This document shows, in pieces, positions 53,596 to 63,431 of a stretch of 64,000 nucleotides of DNA. Under the pieces are notes generated by a model that was given only the letters and a program-made list of their open reading frames with translations, ran no database searches and was not told the DNA's origin. Source of the stretch: Methylobacterium nodulans ORS 2060. Lineage in GTDB: Bacteria; Pseudomonadota; Alphaproteobacteria; Rhizobiales; Beijerinckiaceae. How positions within the stretch are numbered: the stretch's first letter is position 1; each line of letters opens with the position of its first letter. The stretch is from assembly GCF_000022085.1 (NCBI RefSeq), contig NC_011894.1, positions 4,765,001 to 4,829,000 of the forward strand. Reading direction: 5' to 3'. The position numbers and the translations under genes are program-made.

Positions 53596-54825
53596 ATGCC
53601 GTCGAGCCAGGCCGCCCCGTTTCCCGCCAGCAGCCGCCACCCGCTGGCAGGCGCCACCGTGCTCCAGATCATCCCGGAACTCGACGCGGGCGGCGCGGAG
53701 CGCACCACGGTCGATGTGGCCGCGGCCCTCGCGGCGGTGGGGGCCCGGGCGCTCGTCGCCAGCGAAGGCGGCCGCCTCGTGGGCGAGTTGCAGGCCAAGG
53801 GCGGGGTCTGGGTGCCTTTCCCGGCGCGCACCAAGAACCCGGTCGCCATGGCATTGAATGTCGGGCGCCTCGCCCGGATCTGCCGGGCGGAGGGCGTGCA
53901 GCTCGTGCATGCCCGCTCGCGAGCCCCCGCCTGGGTGGCGCTCGGGGCCCGGCGTCGGCTCGGCCTGCCCTTCGTCACCACCTATCACGGCAGCTATTCG
54001 GGGAAGACTCCGATCAAGCAGTTCTACAACTCGGTGATGGCCCGCGGCGACATGGTCATCGCCAACTCGCACTACACGGCGGAGCTGATCCGGGCGGCGC
54101 ACCCGCAGACGGGCGAGGAGAGGATCCAGGTGATCCATCGGGGGACCGATCTCTTCGCCTTCTCGGCCGCGCAGGTCGAACCGGGCCGGGTCGAGACCCT
54201 GCGCCGGGCCTGGGGGGTCGCCCCGCACGAGCGGGTCGTTCTCATGGCCGCTCGGCTCACCGCCTGGAAGGGGCAGCGCGTGCTGATCGAGGCGGCAGCG
54301 GCCCTGCGGGCGCAGGGCCTGCGGGACTTCGCGGTGGTTCTGGCGGGGGACGACCAGGGGCGCGCCGGCTACCTGCGTGAACTCGACGCCCTGATCGCCT
54401 CCCACAACCTCGCGGGCCTCGTGCGGCGGGTCGGGCATTGCACCGACATGCCGGCCGCCTTCCGGGCGGCCTCCGTGGTGGCGGTCCCCTCCACCGCCCC
54501 GGAAGCCTTCGGCCGCGCGGCGGTCGAGGCGCAGGCGATCGGAACGCCGGTGGTGGTGTCGGATCTCGGCGCAGTGCGCGAGACCGTGCTGGCGCCGCCG
54601 GAGGTGCCGGCAGGCGAACGGACCGGCTGGCGCGTCCCGGCCGGGGAGGTGGCGCCGCTCGCCGAATCCATGGCGGAGGCGCTCCAGCTCGGGGCGAGCG
54701 CCCGGGATGCCCTCGCCCGCCGGGCGCGCCGGCACGTCGAGCAGAATTTCTCGCTCGAACGCATGACCGCCGACACGCTCGCAGTCTATGCGGCGCTTCT
54801 CCACCGCCCGAGCGCTGCGGCTTAG
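53596..54825 (+). CDS. glycosyltransferase family 4
   Basis: This is a 409-residue GT-B glycosyltransferase. The N-terminal acceptor domain has LQIIPELDAGGAERTTVDVAAAL, VQLVHARSRAPAWVA and TTYHGSYSGKTPIKQFYNSVMARGDMVIANS. The C-terminal donor domain has VVLMAARLTAWKGQRVLIEAAA and the EX7E motif in PSTAPEAFGRAAVEAQAIGTPVV. It probably acts in surface polysaccharide or LPS synthesis. GGAG lies four to five bases before the ATG. Confidence 0.85.
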   Translation: MPSSQAAPFPASSRHPLAGATVLQIIPELDAGGAERTTVDVAAALAAVGARALVASEGGRLVGELQAKGGVWVPFPARTKNPVAMALNVGRLARICRAEGVQLVHARSRAPAWVALGARRRLGLPFVTTYHGSYSGKTPIKQFYNSVMARGDMVIANSHYTAELIRAAHPQTGEERIQVIHRGTDLFAFSAAQVEPGRVETLRRAWGVAPHERVVLMAARLTAWKGQRVLIEAAAALRAQGLRDFAVVLAGDDQGRAGYLRELDALIASHNLAGLVRRVGHCTDMPAAFRAASVVAVPSTAPEAFGRAAVEAQAIGTPVVVSDLGAVRETVLAPPEVPAGERTGWRVPAGEVAPLAESMAEALQLGASARDALARRARRHVEQNFSLERMTADTLAVYAALLHRPSAAA

Positions 54826-55136
54826 ACTCCGTTGGGAGCGTCTCGAAGCCCCGATGTAAGGCCTTGATCGATCGGATATCCGCGGCGAAGCCGGGCTCCA
54901 CGTCTCCTGGGCATGCTCTCCAGCCGGAAGTCCGGGCAGAGCCCCGTGGAGACAAGATTCCGCACGTTCAGCACAGGATCGCAACCAAGTTCCGTTTCGG
55001 CGAGTTGACATCTCGCGCGGTTTAGCCAAGGTGCCGCGGTTCACACGAGTTTGTCCGCGCGGCCGCCCGCGACCGCCCTTGAGGCTCAGGGGCGGAAGGA
55101 TCTGCCGACAGCGACAACAACGAGGAGATCACAGCC
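54826..55136. other. infC leader / intergenic region
   Basis: No gene is supported in these 311 bases. The 3' part is the 5' untranslated leader of infC with its ribosome site. I found no clear tRNA, riboswitch or L20 operator. Confidence 0.35.
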
Positions 55137-55139
55137 ATT
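55122..55139 (+). promoter_or_regulatory. infC: ribosome site and ATT start of infC
   Basis: GAGGAG (55122-55127), nine-base spacer, ATT (55137-55139), then in-frame CGC AGA CCT ATG. No stop intervenes before the first ATG. Confidence 0.65.
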
Positions 55140-55679
55140 CGCAGACCTATGAGAGCCATGCCGGCCCCGCAGAAGGAAGGGCCGCGCGCCAACCGGGACA
55201 TCCGCGGCGTTCGTGAAGTTCAACTCATCGACGAGTCCGGGCAGAACCGCGGGGTGATGGGCTTCTTCGACGCCCTGCAGCTCGCGGAGGAAGTGGGTCT
55301 CGACCTCGTCGAGATCGCGCCGAATTCCTCGCCGCCGGTCTGCAAGCTGCTCGATTACGGCCGCTACCGCTTCAACGAACAGAAGAAGCAGGCCGAGGCC
55401 CGCAAGCGCCAGAAGACGGTCGAGGTCAAGGAGATCAAGCTCCGGCCCGGCATCGACAAGCACGACTACGACGTCAAGATGAAGGCCGTGCAGCGGTTCT
55501 TCGAGGAAGGCGACAAGGTCAAGGTGACCCTGCGGTTTCGTGGCCGCGAGATGGCGCACCAGGATCTCGGGCTTCGCCTGCTCGAGCGCGTGAAGGCCGA
55601 GACGCAGGACGTCGCCAAGGTCGAGAGCGAGCCGCAGCTCGAAGGACGCCAGATGATCATGATCCTGGCGCCGCGCTGA
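55137..55679 (+). CDS. infC: translation initiation factor IF-3 (probable ATT start)
   Basis: This is a 180-residue IF-3 when begun at ATT 55137. N-domain: [33 protein letters not shown]; linker: [40 protein letters not shown]-domain ends [20 protein letters not shown] at 55122-55127 sits nine bases before ATT, far better placed than for the ATGs at 55149 or 55158. Homologues in Hyphomicrobiales begin with the same RRP-type residues. Since IF-3 rejects non-AUG/GUG/UUG starts, an ATT start would give autoregulation, as in E. coli. Confidence 0.85.
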   Translation: MRRPMRAMPAPQKEGPRANRDIRGVREVQLIDESGQNRGVMGFFDALQLAEEVGLDLVEIAPNSSPPVCKLLDYGRYRFNEQKKQAEARKRQKTVEVKEIKLRPGIDKHDYDVKMKAVQRFFEEGDKVKVTLRFRGREMAHQDLGLRLLERVKAETQDVAKVESEPQLEGRQMIMILAPR

Positions 55680-55827
55680 TCGCGCGGCCGCGAAAGAGTC
55701 CCCGCCGCCTTCGGATCGGCACCCGGGAGGTTCGCCTCGCCGGGGCTTTGGCGTTGGTCCGGATCGGGCATCCCTTGCGCGGCCTTCGAGGCCCTGCGGT
55801 CTTGGCTTCGGGGCAAGGCTTTACGGC

Positions 55828-55846
55828 CTTGCCTTGAAGGCAAGGT
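55828..55846. terminator. hairpin after infC
   Basis: CCTTGCCTTGAAGGCAAGG forms a 7-bp stem with a 5-base loop in the infC-amn gap. A T-run is lacking, so termination is uncertain. The rest of the gap (55680-55916) holds nothing I can name. Confidence 0.35.
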
Positions 55847-55916
55847 CGCCGCAACAGGGAGATGGCGGGGCCGGCGTCACGCTCCCGCCGTCCCAGGGTG
55901 AGGAGGCCGCGCGATC

Positions 55917-57398
55917 GTGTTCGCCGATGAACTGAGACCGATGGAGACCGTGCCGGATCCGGAGACGGCGGTCGATCGCCTCGCCGCCCTGCACGCCTCC
56001 GCCACCGAGAGCCTGCAGGCGGCCCTCACCCGCTTCCTCGCGGACGGCGTGCCGCCCGACCATTCCGAGCGGTTGAGCTTCCGCTACCCGGAGCTGCGCC
56101 TGACCTACCGGCCGGCCGGGCCGATGCCGCGCATCAAGCGGGCGACCGCGAAGTTCCAGGGGCCGGGCATCTACGCCACGACGGTGACGCAGCCCGCTCA
56201 TTTCCGGGCCTACCTGCTGGAGCAGCTTCGCCCTCTCGTCGCCGATTACGGCGCCACCATGGAGGTGGGCCTGAGTGCGCAGGAAATCCCCTATCCCTAC
56301 GTGGTCGAGCCCGGGGCGGAGTTGAGCCGCGGCGAACAGACTTCGAGCGACCTCGCGCGCCATTTCCCGACCCCGATGCTCTCGACCGTCGGCGACGAGA
56401 TCGCGGACGGCCTGTGGTTCGATGCCGGCGACGAGCCGCGCCCGCTCGCCCTCTTCGACGGGCCGCGGGTCGATTACTCCCTGCGCCGCCTCGTGCACTA
56501 TACGGGTGCCGACTGGCGGGCGATCCAGCCCTGGATCCTCCTCACCAACTATCACCGCTACGTCGATCAGTTCGTGCGGGTGGGGCTGAAGACCCTGGCG
56601 GAGGCGCCCGACCGCTACGAGCGACTCGTCCTGCCGGGCGGTATCGCGGTGACGGCCGAGGAGGTCGCCGGGGCCGCGGCGGATGCGCTCATCGCCGCCT
56701 CGCCCTGGCACCGGTTCCAGATGCCGGCCTACCATCTCGTCGCCCGCGACGGCCAGGGCACCACCCTCGTCAATATCGGCGTCGGCCCCTCGAACGCGAA
56801 GACGATCACCGATCACCTCGCCGTGCTGCGCCCGCATTGCTGGGTGATGGTCGGGCATTGCGGGGGCCTGCGCCAGTCGCAGACGATCGGCGACTACGTG
56901 CTGGCCCATGCCTATCTGCGCCGCGACCGCATTCTCGATGAGCTCGTGCCGCCGGACGTGCCGATCCCGGCGCTGGCCGAAATCCAGGTGGCGCTCCAGG
57001 AGGCGGCGGCGACCGTCACGGGCGAGCGGGCCGAGGCCCTCAAGCGCCGCCTGCGCACCGGGACGGTCGTCACCTACGACGACCGCAACTGGGAGCTGCG
57101 CTGGTCGCAGGAGCGGCGGCGCATCAATCTCTCGCGGGCGATCGGCGTCGACATGGAGAGCGGCACCATCGCGGCGCAGGGCTACCGGCTGCGGGTGCCC
57201 TACGGCACGCTGCTCTGCGTCTCCGACAAGCCGCTCCACGGCGAGATCAAGCTGCCGGGCGCCGCCAACGCCTTCTACGAGCGGGCGGTGGGCGAGCATC
57301 TGCTGATCGGGCTCGCCACCCTCGACGCGCTCCGCCGCAACCGCAGCGGGCTCCACTCGCGCAAGCTCAGGAGCTTCGACGAGCCGCCGTTCCGCTGA
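55917..57398 (+). CDS. amn: AMP nucleosidase
   Basis: This is a 493-residue Amn: an N-terminal domain (LSFRYPELRLTYRPAGPMPRIKRATAKFQGPGIYATTVTQP) and a phosphorylase-like C-terminal domain (GPSNAKTITDHLAVLRPHCWVMVGHCGGLRQSQTIGDYVLAHAYLRRD, RAIGVDMESGTIAAQGYRLRVPYGTLLCVSDKPLHGEIKLPG), ending HSRKLRSFDEPPFR. It splits AMP into adenine and ribose 5-phosphate. The GTG at 55917 or ATG at 55941 starts it. Its last 32 bases overlap the convergent moeB-like gene. Confidence 0.94.
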   Translation: MFADELRPMETVPDPETAVDRLAALHASATESLQAALTRFLADGVPPDHSERLSFRYPELRLTYRPAGPMPRIKRATAKFQGPGIYATTVTQPAHFRAYLLEQLRPLVADYGATMEVGLSAQEIPYPYVVEPGAELSRGEQTSSDLARHFPTPMLSTVGDEIADGLWFDAGDEPRPLALFDGPRVDYSLRRLVHYTGADWRAIQPWILLTNYHRYVDQFVRVGLKTLAEAPDRYERLVLPGGIAVTAEEVAGAAADALIAASPWHRFQMPAYHLVARDGQGTTLVNIGVGPSNAKTITDHLAVLRPHCWVMVGHCGGLRQSQTIGDYVLAHAYLRRDRILDELVPPDVPIPALAEIQVALQEAAATVTGERAEALKRRLRTGTVVTYDDRNWELRWSQERRRINLSRAIGVDMESGTIAAQGYRLRVPYGTLLCVSDKPLHGEIKLPGAANAFYERAVGEHLLIGLATLDALRRNRSGLHSRKLRSFDEPPFR

Positions 57399-58158
57399 GC
57401 GGGTTGGCCGGATCCCACGCATAGGCGAGCGTCTCGAATCGCAGCGAGCGGGCATCGACCATCAGCAGCCGTCCGACCAGCCCCTCGCCGAAGCCCGTGA
57501 TCTCGCGGATCACCTCCAGCGCCATCAGCGAGCCCATGAGGCCCGCGAGCGCCCCGAGCACGCCGGCCTCCGCGCAGGTGGGCACCGCGCCCGCCGGGGG
57601 CGGCTCGGGGAAGAGGCAGCGATAGGTCGGGTTCGGCCGCCCGTCCGGCCCGTTCTCATGCGCCCGGATGGTGGTGAGCGAGCCGTCGAACTGCCCGAGC
57701 GCCGCCGTGACGAGCGGCTTGCCCGCCCGGAAACAGGCATCCGAGACCGTGTAGCGCGTGGAGAAATTGTCCGAGCCGTCCGCCACGAGGTCGTAGCCGG
57801 CGATCAGCGCCTCCGCGTTGCCCTCGGTGAGCCGCAGCGCCTGCGTCTCCACCCGCACATGCGGGTTGAGCCGCCGCACCGCCTCGGCGGCGCTCTCCAC
57901 CTTCGGCCGGCCGATATCCGGCGTGCCGTGGATGACCTGCCGCTGCAGGTTCGACAGCGAGACCGTATCGTCGTCGACGATGCCGAGCGTGCCGATCCCG
58001 GCCGCCGCTAGGTACTGGAGCAGCGGCGCCCCGAGCCCTCCGGCCCCGACCACCAGGACCCGCGCCGCCTTGAGCCGCGCCTGACCCGGACCGCCCACGT
58101 CGCGCAGCACGATGTGGCGGGCATAGCGCTCGATCTCGTCGGGGGTGAGACTCGTCAT
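57367..58158 (-). CDS. moeB: MoeB/ThiF/HesA-type adenylyltransferase
   Basis: This is a 263-residue E1-like enzyme: IERYARHIVLRDVGGPGQARLKAARVLVVGAGGLGAPLLQYLAAAG (ATP site), VSLSNLQRQVIHG, LVADGSDNFSTRYTVSDACF and CAEAGVLGALAGLMGSL. It would adenylate a sulfur carrier (MoaD or ThiS). The two zinc CxxC pairs of classical MoeB are not intact: only a single Cys (YRCLFP) remains and the C-terminal pair is absent. There is no rhodanese domain. MoeB versus ThiF cannot be separated here. Confidence 0.8.
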   Translation of the reverse strand: MTSLTPDEIERYARHIVLRDVGGPGQARLKAARVLVVGAGGLGAPLLQYLAAAGIGTLGIVDDDTVSLSNLQRQVIHGTPDIGRPKVESAAEAVRRLNPHVRVETQALRLTEGNAEALIAGYDLVADGSDNFSTRYTVSDACFRAGKPLVTAALGQFDGSLTTIRAHENGPDGRPNPTYRCLFPEPPPAGAVPTCAEAGVLGALAGLMGSLMALEVIREITGFGEGLVGRLLMVDARSLRFETLAYAWDPANPLSGTAARRSS

Positions 58159-58205
58159 ATCCGGCCCATAAACCCGGATGCGACCGGCCGGAAGCCGGAT
58201 GTTTG

Positions 58206-58251
58206 CATCATTTTCTGCGGCGAACCGGGATCCACTGTGTCGGAAAATGCT
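58206..58251. repeat. GCATTTTCCGACGAAGTGG family (partial, inverted)
   Basis: Read on the minus strand it gives AGCATTTTCCGACACAGTGG, then ATCCCGGTTCGCCGCAGAAA. It lies just before dapE and supplies spurious in-frame ATGs. Confidence 0.65.
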
Positions 58252-58288
58252 CTACGGATCCGTTCCCGCCGTCAATCCGGGGCCGCCC

Positions 58289-59479
58289 GTGCCGAACACC
58301 CCGTCGCCTCTCGCCCTGACCCAGGGCCTGATCCGCTGCCCCTCCGTGACTCCCGCCGAGGGCGGGGCGCTCAGCCTTCTGGCGGATCTGCTCGGTGCGG
58401 CGGGATTCTCCGTCGAGCGCCCGGTCTTCTCCGAGCCCGGCACGCCGGACGTGGAGAACCTCTATGCCCGCATCGGCACGGCGGGACCCTGCCTGCTCCT
58501 CGCCGGGCATACGGATGTGGTGCCGCCCGGCGACCTCGCCGCCTGGCGCCACGATCCGTTCGGCGGCGTCGTGGAGGAGGGCGAGGTGCATGGGCGCGGC
58601 GCCGTCGACATGAAGGGCGGCATCGCCTGCCTCGCCGCCGCAATCCTCGCCTTCCTGGCCGAGCGCGGGCCGGATTTCGGCGGCTCCATCGCCTTTCTGA
58701 TCACCGGCGACGAGGAGGGGCCGGCGGTCAACGGCACGGTCAAGCTGCTGGCCTGGGCGAGGCAGAAGGGCGAGCGCTTCGACCATTGCATCCTGGCCGA
58801 GCCGACCAACCCCGACCGCCTCGGCGACATGATCAAGATCGGCCGGCGCGGCTCGCTCACCGCCGCGCTGACCGTGCACGGTGTGCAGGGGCATGTCGCC
58901 TATCCGCACCGGGCCGAGAACCCGATCCCCGGCCTGATCCGTCTCGCGGGGGCGCTCCTCGCCGCGCCGCTCGATGCGGGCACGGCGCATTTCGACGCCT
59001 CGAACCTCGAATTCACCACGGTGGATGTCGGCAACCCGGCCTCGAACGTGATCCCGGCCGAGGCCCGGGCCGTCTTCAACATTCGCTTCAACGATCTCTG
59101 GACGCCTGCGACCCTGGAGGCCGAGCTGCGCCGCCGCCTCGATGCCGCGGCGGGCAACGCGGTGCGCTACACCCTGGCCGTCCAGCCGACCAATGCCGTC
59201 GCCTTTCTCACGCAGCCGGATCCCTTCGTGGATCTCGTCACGGCGGCGATCGAGGCCGAGACGGGGCGTCGTCCGGCCCTCTCCACCACCGGCGGCACCT
59301 CGGATGCCCGATTCATCAAGGATGCCTGTCCGGTGATCGAGTTCGGGCTCGTCGGGCAGACCATGCATCAGATCGACGAGCGGGCGGCTCTGGCCGACCT
59401 CGACCGGCTGACCGCGATCTTCCGCCGGGTGCTCGATGCCTATTTCCCGGGCGATGCTGCGCTGCAGAAGCGGGCTTGA
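58289..59479 (+). CDS. dapE: succinyl-diaminopimelate desuccinylase
   Basis: This is a 396-residue M20 metallopeptidase-fold enzyme of lysine/meso-DAP synthesis. Zinc and catalytic motifs are [31 protein letters not shown] and LAEPTN. The dimerisation domain contains [14 protein letters not shown], and [13 protein letters not shown] carries the last metal His. The GTG at 58289 ([22 protein letters not shown]) fits family starts; the open frame to 58178 is repeat-derived. Confidence 0.93.
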   Translation: MPNTPSPLALTQGLIRCPSVTPAEGGALSLLADLLGAAGFSVERPVFSEPGTPDVENLYARIGTAGPCLLLAGHTDVVPPGDLAAWRHDPFGGVVEEGEVHGRGAVDMKGGIACLAAAILAFLAERGPDFGGSIAFLITGDEEGPAVNGTVKLLAWARQKGERFDHCILAEPTNPDRLGDMIKIGRRGSLTAALTVHGVQGHVAYPHRAENPIPGLIRLAGALLAAPLDAGTAHFDASNLEFTTVDVGNPASNVIPAEARAVFNIRFNDLWTPATLEAELRRRLDAAAGNAVRYTLAVQPTNAVAFLTQPDPFVDLVTAAIEAETGRRPALSTTGGTSDARFIKDACPVIEFGLVGQTMHQIDERAALADLDRLTAIFRRVLDAYFPGDAALQKRA

Positions 59480-59547
59480 CCGGTCTACGACGAAAGTAGA
59501 ATCTCGCGATTGCCGGATGCTGGATCCGGCGCGGGAGCCGTGTCGCC

Positions 59548-60144
59548 ATGCTGGTCAGCGTGGACGAAATCGGCCGCTCCCTGCGCGGCACCGCCGATCT
59601 CCTCAACGGGCGGCCAGGCGCGCTGCGCCGCTTCGATTGCAGCGAGCGCGGCTTCTGGCGGTCCTTCGGGGCGATCGTGCTGGCGGCGCCGGCCGTGGTG
59701 ATCGCGCTTGCCCTGGAGCGGGGGCCGGCCGATCTCGGCCGGGCGCCGCTCCTGCGCCCGGACCATGTGACGCTGGCGGTGATCGGCGGCACGCTGGCCT
59801 GCTTCCTCTCCGTGCCGCTCGCCATGATCGGCGTGACGCGGCGGCTGCGCCTGACGGCGCTCTACGTGCCCTTTGTCGTGGTGACGAACTGGATCCTCAT
59901 CGTCGCCTTCCTGGTGCTGTCCGTGCCGGGGCTGATGCTGGTGCTCGGGCTCTCGACCCCGGGCCTCGCGCTCATGCAGGCCGTCGCCTTCGCGGTCGTG
60001 CTGCTGCGCGTCCACGCCACCGCTGTGCGCCAGACGCTCGGCCTCGCCGGACCGGCCGCGGCCCTGATGACGCTCGCCTGCGCCGGCATCGTGGCCGCCG
60101 TGGCGGCCGGAGCGCACGCGCTGGTTCAGTCAGCCGGGGGCTGA
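59548..60144 (+). CDS. integral membrane protein of unknown function
   Basis: This is a 198-residue protein with about five hydrophobic helices (SFGAIVLAAPAVVIALAL, LAVIGGTLACFLSVPLAMIG, LYVPFVVVTNWILIVAFLVLS, LALMQAVAFAVVLL, LMTLACAGIVAAVAAGAHAL). No known family is recognised with confidence; it recalls small YIP1-like proteins. Its end overlaps truA by 15 bases in convergent orientation. Confidence 0.68.
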   Translation: MLVSVDEIGRSLRGTADLLNGRPGALRRFDCSERGFWRSFGAIVLAAPAVVIALALERGPADLGRAPLLRPDHVTLAVIGGTLACFLSVPLAMIGVTRRLRLTALYVPFVVVTNWILIVAFLVLSVPGLMLVLGLSTPGLALMQAVAFAVVLLRVHATAVRQTLGLAGPAAALMTLACAGIVAAVAAGAHALVQSAGG

Positions 60145-60894
60145 CAGCGCTGCTTCCGGGTAATCCACCCCCGTCAGCGTCAGCCCCGCTGCCGGCGCGA
60201 GCGGACCGCAGCGCGCCCGGTCGCGCGAGTCGAGAACGGCGCGCACGCCCGCCGTGTCGAGGCGTCCGCTTCCGGCCAGCATCAGCGTGCCGACCATCCC
60301 GCGCACCTGGTGATGCAGGAAGGAGCGCGCCGAGGTCGCCACCAGGATCTCGTCGCCGCGGCGCTCCACGTCGAGCTGGTCGAGGGTCCGCAGCGGGCTG
60401 CTGGCCTGGCACTCGGCGGCGCGGAAGGCCGAGAAATCGTGCCGACCGAGCAGGGTCTGGGCCGCCGCATGCATCGCCGCGGCGTCGAGCGCCCAGGGCA
60501 CGTGCCAGACATAGCCGCGAGCGAGGGCCGGCGGGCTGCGGCGGTTGAGAATGCGGTAGCGGTAATGGCGCTTCAGCGCCGAATGGCGGGCGTCGAAGTC
60601 CGGACCGACGCGCGCCGCGCTCAGCACCGAGACCGGCTCCGGCCGCAGATGCGCGTTCGTCGCGTCCCGCACCGTGTCGGTGCGCCACTCCCGGTCAAGG
60701 TCGAGATGCACCACCTGGTGAGAGGCATGCACGCCCGCATCGGTGCGCCCGGCGCAATGGACGCGGACCGGCCGGTTCACGAAGCGTTCGATCGCCTCTT
60801 CGAGGGCCTGCTGCACGGTGCGGTCCGCAGCCTGCCGCTGCCAGCCCGCGAAGGCGGTGCCGTCATACTCGACCACGAGCTTGTAGCGGGGCAT
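60130..60894 (-). CDS. truA: tRNA pseudouridine-38/39/40 synthase
   Basis: This is a 254-residue TruA: YKLVVEYDGTAFAGWQRQ, the nucleophile Asp in CAGRTDAGVHASHQVVHL, RILNRRSPPALARGYVWHV, and FLHHQVRGMVGTLMLAGSG. It modifies the tRNA anticodon stem. It follows fmt by five bases, so fmt and truA are cotranscribed. Confidence 0.95.
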   Translation of the reverse strand: MPRYKLVVEYDGTAFAGWQRQAADRTVQQALEEAIERFVNRPVRVHCAGRTDAGVHASHQVVHLDLDREWRTDTVRDATNAHLRPEPVSVLSAARVGPDFDARHSALKRHYRYRILNRRSPPALARGYVWHVPWALDAAAMHAAAQTLLGRHDFSAFRAAECQASSPLRTLDQLDVERRGDEILVATSARSFLHHQVRGMVGTLMLAGSGRLDTAGVRAVLDSRDRARCGPLAPAAGLTLTGVDYPEAALSAPG

Positions 60895-60899
60895 CGGGA

Positions 60900-61832
60900 T
60901 CAGGCGAGGCGCGCGCCGGGCTCCAGGCGCCGGCCGCGCAGGAAGTCGCCGGCCTCCATCGGCCCCTTGCCGGCGGGCTGCACGCGCAGGAGCCGGATCG
61001 CGCCCTCGCCGCAGGCGACGGTGCCGTGAGCATCGAGCAGCGTGCCCGGCTCAGCCCTTCCATCGGCCAGGCTCGCGCGCAGCACCTTCACCCGCTCCGG
61101 CCCGCGGCCGAGATCGGCCATGAAGAAGGCGCCCGGAAAGGGCGAGAGGCCCCGGATCGTGTCGTGGAGGCGCTGCGCCGGCTCGGCCCAGTCGAGGCGG
61201 GCCTCCTCGTTGGTGATCTTGTGGGCGTAGACGATTCCCTCCGCGGCCTGGGGCGTGAAGGTCAGGCCGCCGCGCTCCAGGGCCCCGAGGGCCCGGTTCA
61301 TCAGGTCGGCGCCGAGCGGCATCAGCCGGTCGTGGAGTTCCCCGGCCGTCATCTCGGGCGTGATCGCGACCCGCTCCAGCATCGCCACCGGGCCGGTATC
61401 GAGGCCGGGCTCCATGCGCATCACCGCGACGCCGGTCTCGGAATCCCCCGCCATCACGGCGCGCTGGATCGGCGCGGCGCCGCGCCAGCGGGGCAGGATC
61501 GAGGCGTGGAGGTTGAGGCAGCCGAGGCGCGGTGCGTCGAGGATCGCGGGCGGCAGGATCATGCCGTAGGCGACCACCACCGCCACATCCGCGTCATGGC
61601 CGCGGAAGATCTCGACGGCCTCCTCGCTCCGCAGGGTCGCGGGCGTCCGCACGGGCAGGCCGAACCGCTCGGCGAGCGCCTGGACCGGAGAGGGCCTGAG
61701 CGCCATGCCGCGCCCAGCCGGGGCCGGGGCCCGGGTGTAGACCGCCACGACCTCGTGGCCGCTCCCGACGATCTCGGCGAGCGTCGGCACCGCGAAATCC
61801 GGGGTGCCCATGAAGACGACCTTGAGCGGCAT
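60900..61832 (-). CDS. fmt: methionyl-tRNA formyltransferase
   Basis: This is a 310-residue formyltransferase: [43 protein letters not shown] (catalytic His and SLLP-type motif as SILP), then DTGPVAM and a C-terminal OB-like domain. It formylates initiator Met-tRNA. Gene order def-fmt-truA is conserved in Hyphomicrobiales. Confidence 0.95.
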   Translation of the reverse strand: MPLKVVFMGTPDFAVPTLAEIVGSGHEVVAVYTRAPAPAGRGMALRPSPVQALAERFGLPVRTPATLRSEEAVEIFRGHDADVAVVVAYGMILPPAILDAPRLGCLNLHASILPRWRGAAPIQRAVMAGDSETGVAVMRMEPGLDTGPVAMLERVAITPEMTAGELHDRLMPLGADLMNRALGALERGGLTFTPQAAEGIVYAHKITNEEARLDWAEPAQRLHDTIRGLSPFPGAFFMADLGRGPERVKVLRASLADGRAEPGTLLDAHGTVACGEGAIRLLRVQPAGKGPMEAGDFLRGRRLEPGARLA

Positions 61833-61844
61833 GGCGACGACGGA

Positions 61845-62366
61845 TCAGGCCGCTTCCTGGCCGCGCTTGGCCGCCTTGGCGAATTTCTTCAGCACGCGGT
61901 CGCGCTTGAGCTTCGAGATATGGTCGATGAACAGCACGCCGTTGAGATGGTCGATCTCGTGCTGCAGGCAGGTGGCGAGAAGGCCGTCGGCCTCCTGCTC
62001 CACGACCTCCCCGTCGAGGGTGCGGAACCGCACCCGCACCCGGTCGGGCCGCACGACTTCGGCGTAGTATTCGGGGATCGACAGGCAGCCTTCCTCGTAG
62101 GAGCGCGTCTCCTCGGAGGCCCAGACGATCTCGGGGTCGAGAAGGACCAGAGGGTTGCGCGCCTCCTTGTCCTTCGAGGTGTCGACCGTGACGATGCGGG
62201 TCGGCTCGCCGATCTGAATCGCCGCGAGGCCGACGCCGGGCGCGTCGTACATGGTCTCCAGCATGTCGGAAGCGAGCTTGCGCACCTCGCCCGTGATCGT
62301 GCCGACCGGCTCGGAGGTCACGCGCAGGCGCGCGTCCGGAAGGATGACGAGGGGGCGGATGGTCAT
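61845..62366 (-). CDS. def: peptide deformylase
   Basis: This is a 173-residue deformylase with the three metal motifs [19 protein letters not shown] and [10 protein letters not shown]. It removes the formyl group from nascent proteins. It is 12 bases upstream of fmt in the same operon. Confidence 0.96.
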   Translation of the reverse strand: MTIRPLVILPDARLRVTSEPVGTITGEVRKLASDMLETMYDAPGVGLAAIQIGEPTRIVTVDTSKDKEARNPLVLLDPEIVWASEETRSYEEGCLSIPEYYAEVVRPDRVRVRFRTLDGEVVEQEADGLLATCLQHEIDHLNGVLFIDHISKLKRDRVLKKFAKAAKRGQEAA

Positions 62367-62459
62367 GCGGGTAAACCGGATCGGGGCGCCGACGGGCGCC
62401 GCTCGTGAATTTTCGAGATAGGGATTCGTCCGCCCAGGGTCAAATCGCGGTGACGGGCC

Positions 62460-63065
62460 TCAGAAGGCGGTGCGCTGACGGATCGCGGCCGAGAGGGTGC
62501 CCTCGTCGAGATAGTCGAGCTCGCCGCCGACCGGCACCCCATGGGCGAGCTTGGTGACCTTCACGGGCAGGTGGGCGAGGAGTTCCGTGATGTAATGGGC
62601 GGTGGTCTGCCCGTCGACGGTTGCGTTGAGGGCGAGGATGACCTCGCGCATCTCCGGCACGCTCGCCCGCTCGACGAGGCGCGACAGGTTGAGGTTCTCC
62701 GGGCGGATGCCGTCGAGCGCCGAGAGCACGCCGCCGAGGACGTGGTAGCGGGCCGTCACGGCGCCCGAGCGTTCGAGCGCCCAGAGGTCCGAGACGTCCT
62801 CCACCACGACCAGGATCGAGGGATCGCGGCTGTGGTCGCGGCAGATCGTGCAGGGATCGGAGGTGTCGACATTCCCGCATTCGTGGCAGACCACGATGCG
62901 TTCGCAAGCCACCCGCATGGCCTCCGCGAGGGGCGCGAGCAGCGCCTCCCGCTTCTTGATGAGCTGCAGCGCCGCCCGGCGGGCCGAGCGCGGCCCGAGG
63001 CCCGGCATCCGGGCCAGGAGCTGGATCAGGCGCTCGATCTCCGGACCGGCGACGGCTTGGGGCAT
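62460..63065 (-). CDS. recR: recombination mediator RecR
   Basis: This is a 201-residue RecR: helix-hairpin-helix [17 protein letters not shown], zinc finger [16 protein letters not shown], and the Toprim domain [19 protein letters not shown]. It loads RecA at gaps with RecO/RecF. It follows ybaB, as is usual, though here separated from it by a 366-base repeat region. Confidence 0.95.
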   Translation of the reverse strand: MPQAVAGPEIERLIQLLARMPGLGPRSARRAALQLIKKREALLAPLAEAMRVACERIVVCHECGNVDTSDPCTICRDHSRDPSILVVVEDVSDLWALERSGAVTARYHVLGGVLSALDGIRPENLNLSRLVERASVPEMREVILALNATVDGQTTAHYITELLAHLPVKVTKLAHGVPVGGELDYLDEGTLSAAIRQRTAF

Positions 63066-63431
63066 GGAACGGCGAACCTGATGGCAATGAGGAGCACGGG
63101 GAAGAGCACGGGGAACCCCTCTCCCGTGCGGGAGAGGGGCAGGGGTGAGGGACCAGGTGGTTCAGCAAGTATCCTGAACCGGCCCGCTGCCAGCACCACG
63201 GTTGTGGGTGCTTGCTGCACGGTCCGGGACCCTCACCCCTACCCCTCTCCCGCACGGGAGAGGGGTTCCCCGCACTTAACTCGTCTCGGAAGGAATCAAC
63301 CTGAAGCCGTATGACGGTTCGGAACAAAGCACTGAGCGCCGCGCTGGCAGCGGCACGGTCGCGGCTTCTTGCGGAACCGTCTCCACCCTCACGTGGGATC
63401 TTCGATCCCCCGGGAGAGCAGGCGCGGGCGG
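63066..63431. repeat. intergenic region holding second MITE-like element
   Basis: No gene is supported. A copy of the 31262-31524 element spans about 63110-63312: two CCCTCTCCCG/CGGGAGAGGG hairpins (63116-63139 and about 63242-63265), AGGTGGTTCAGCAAG, CCGCTGCCAGCACCACGG, and a right end AATCAACCTGAAGCCGTAT. The left terminal repeat is degenerate. Confidence 0.65.

Noticed and set aside
58178..58288. Upstream extension of dapE
   Set aside because: The frame crosses a repeat copy and is not like any DapE N-terminus; the GTG at 58289 fits the family.
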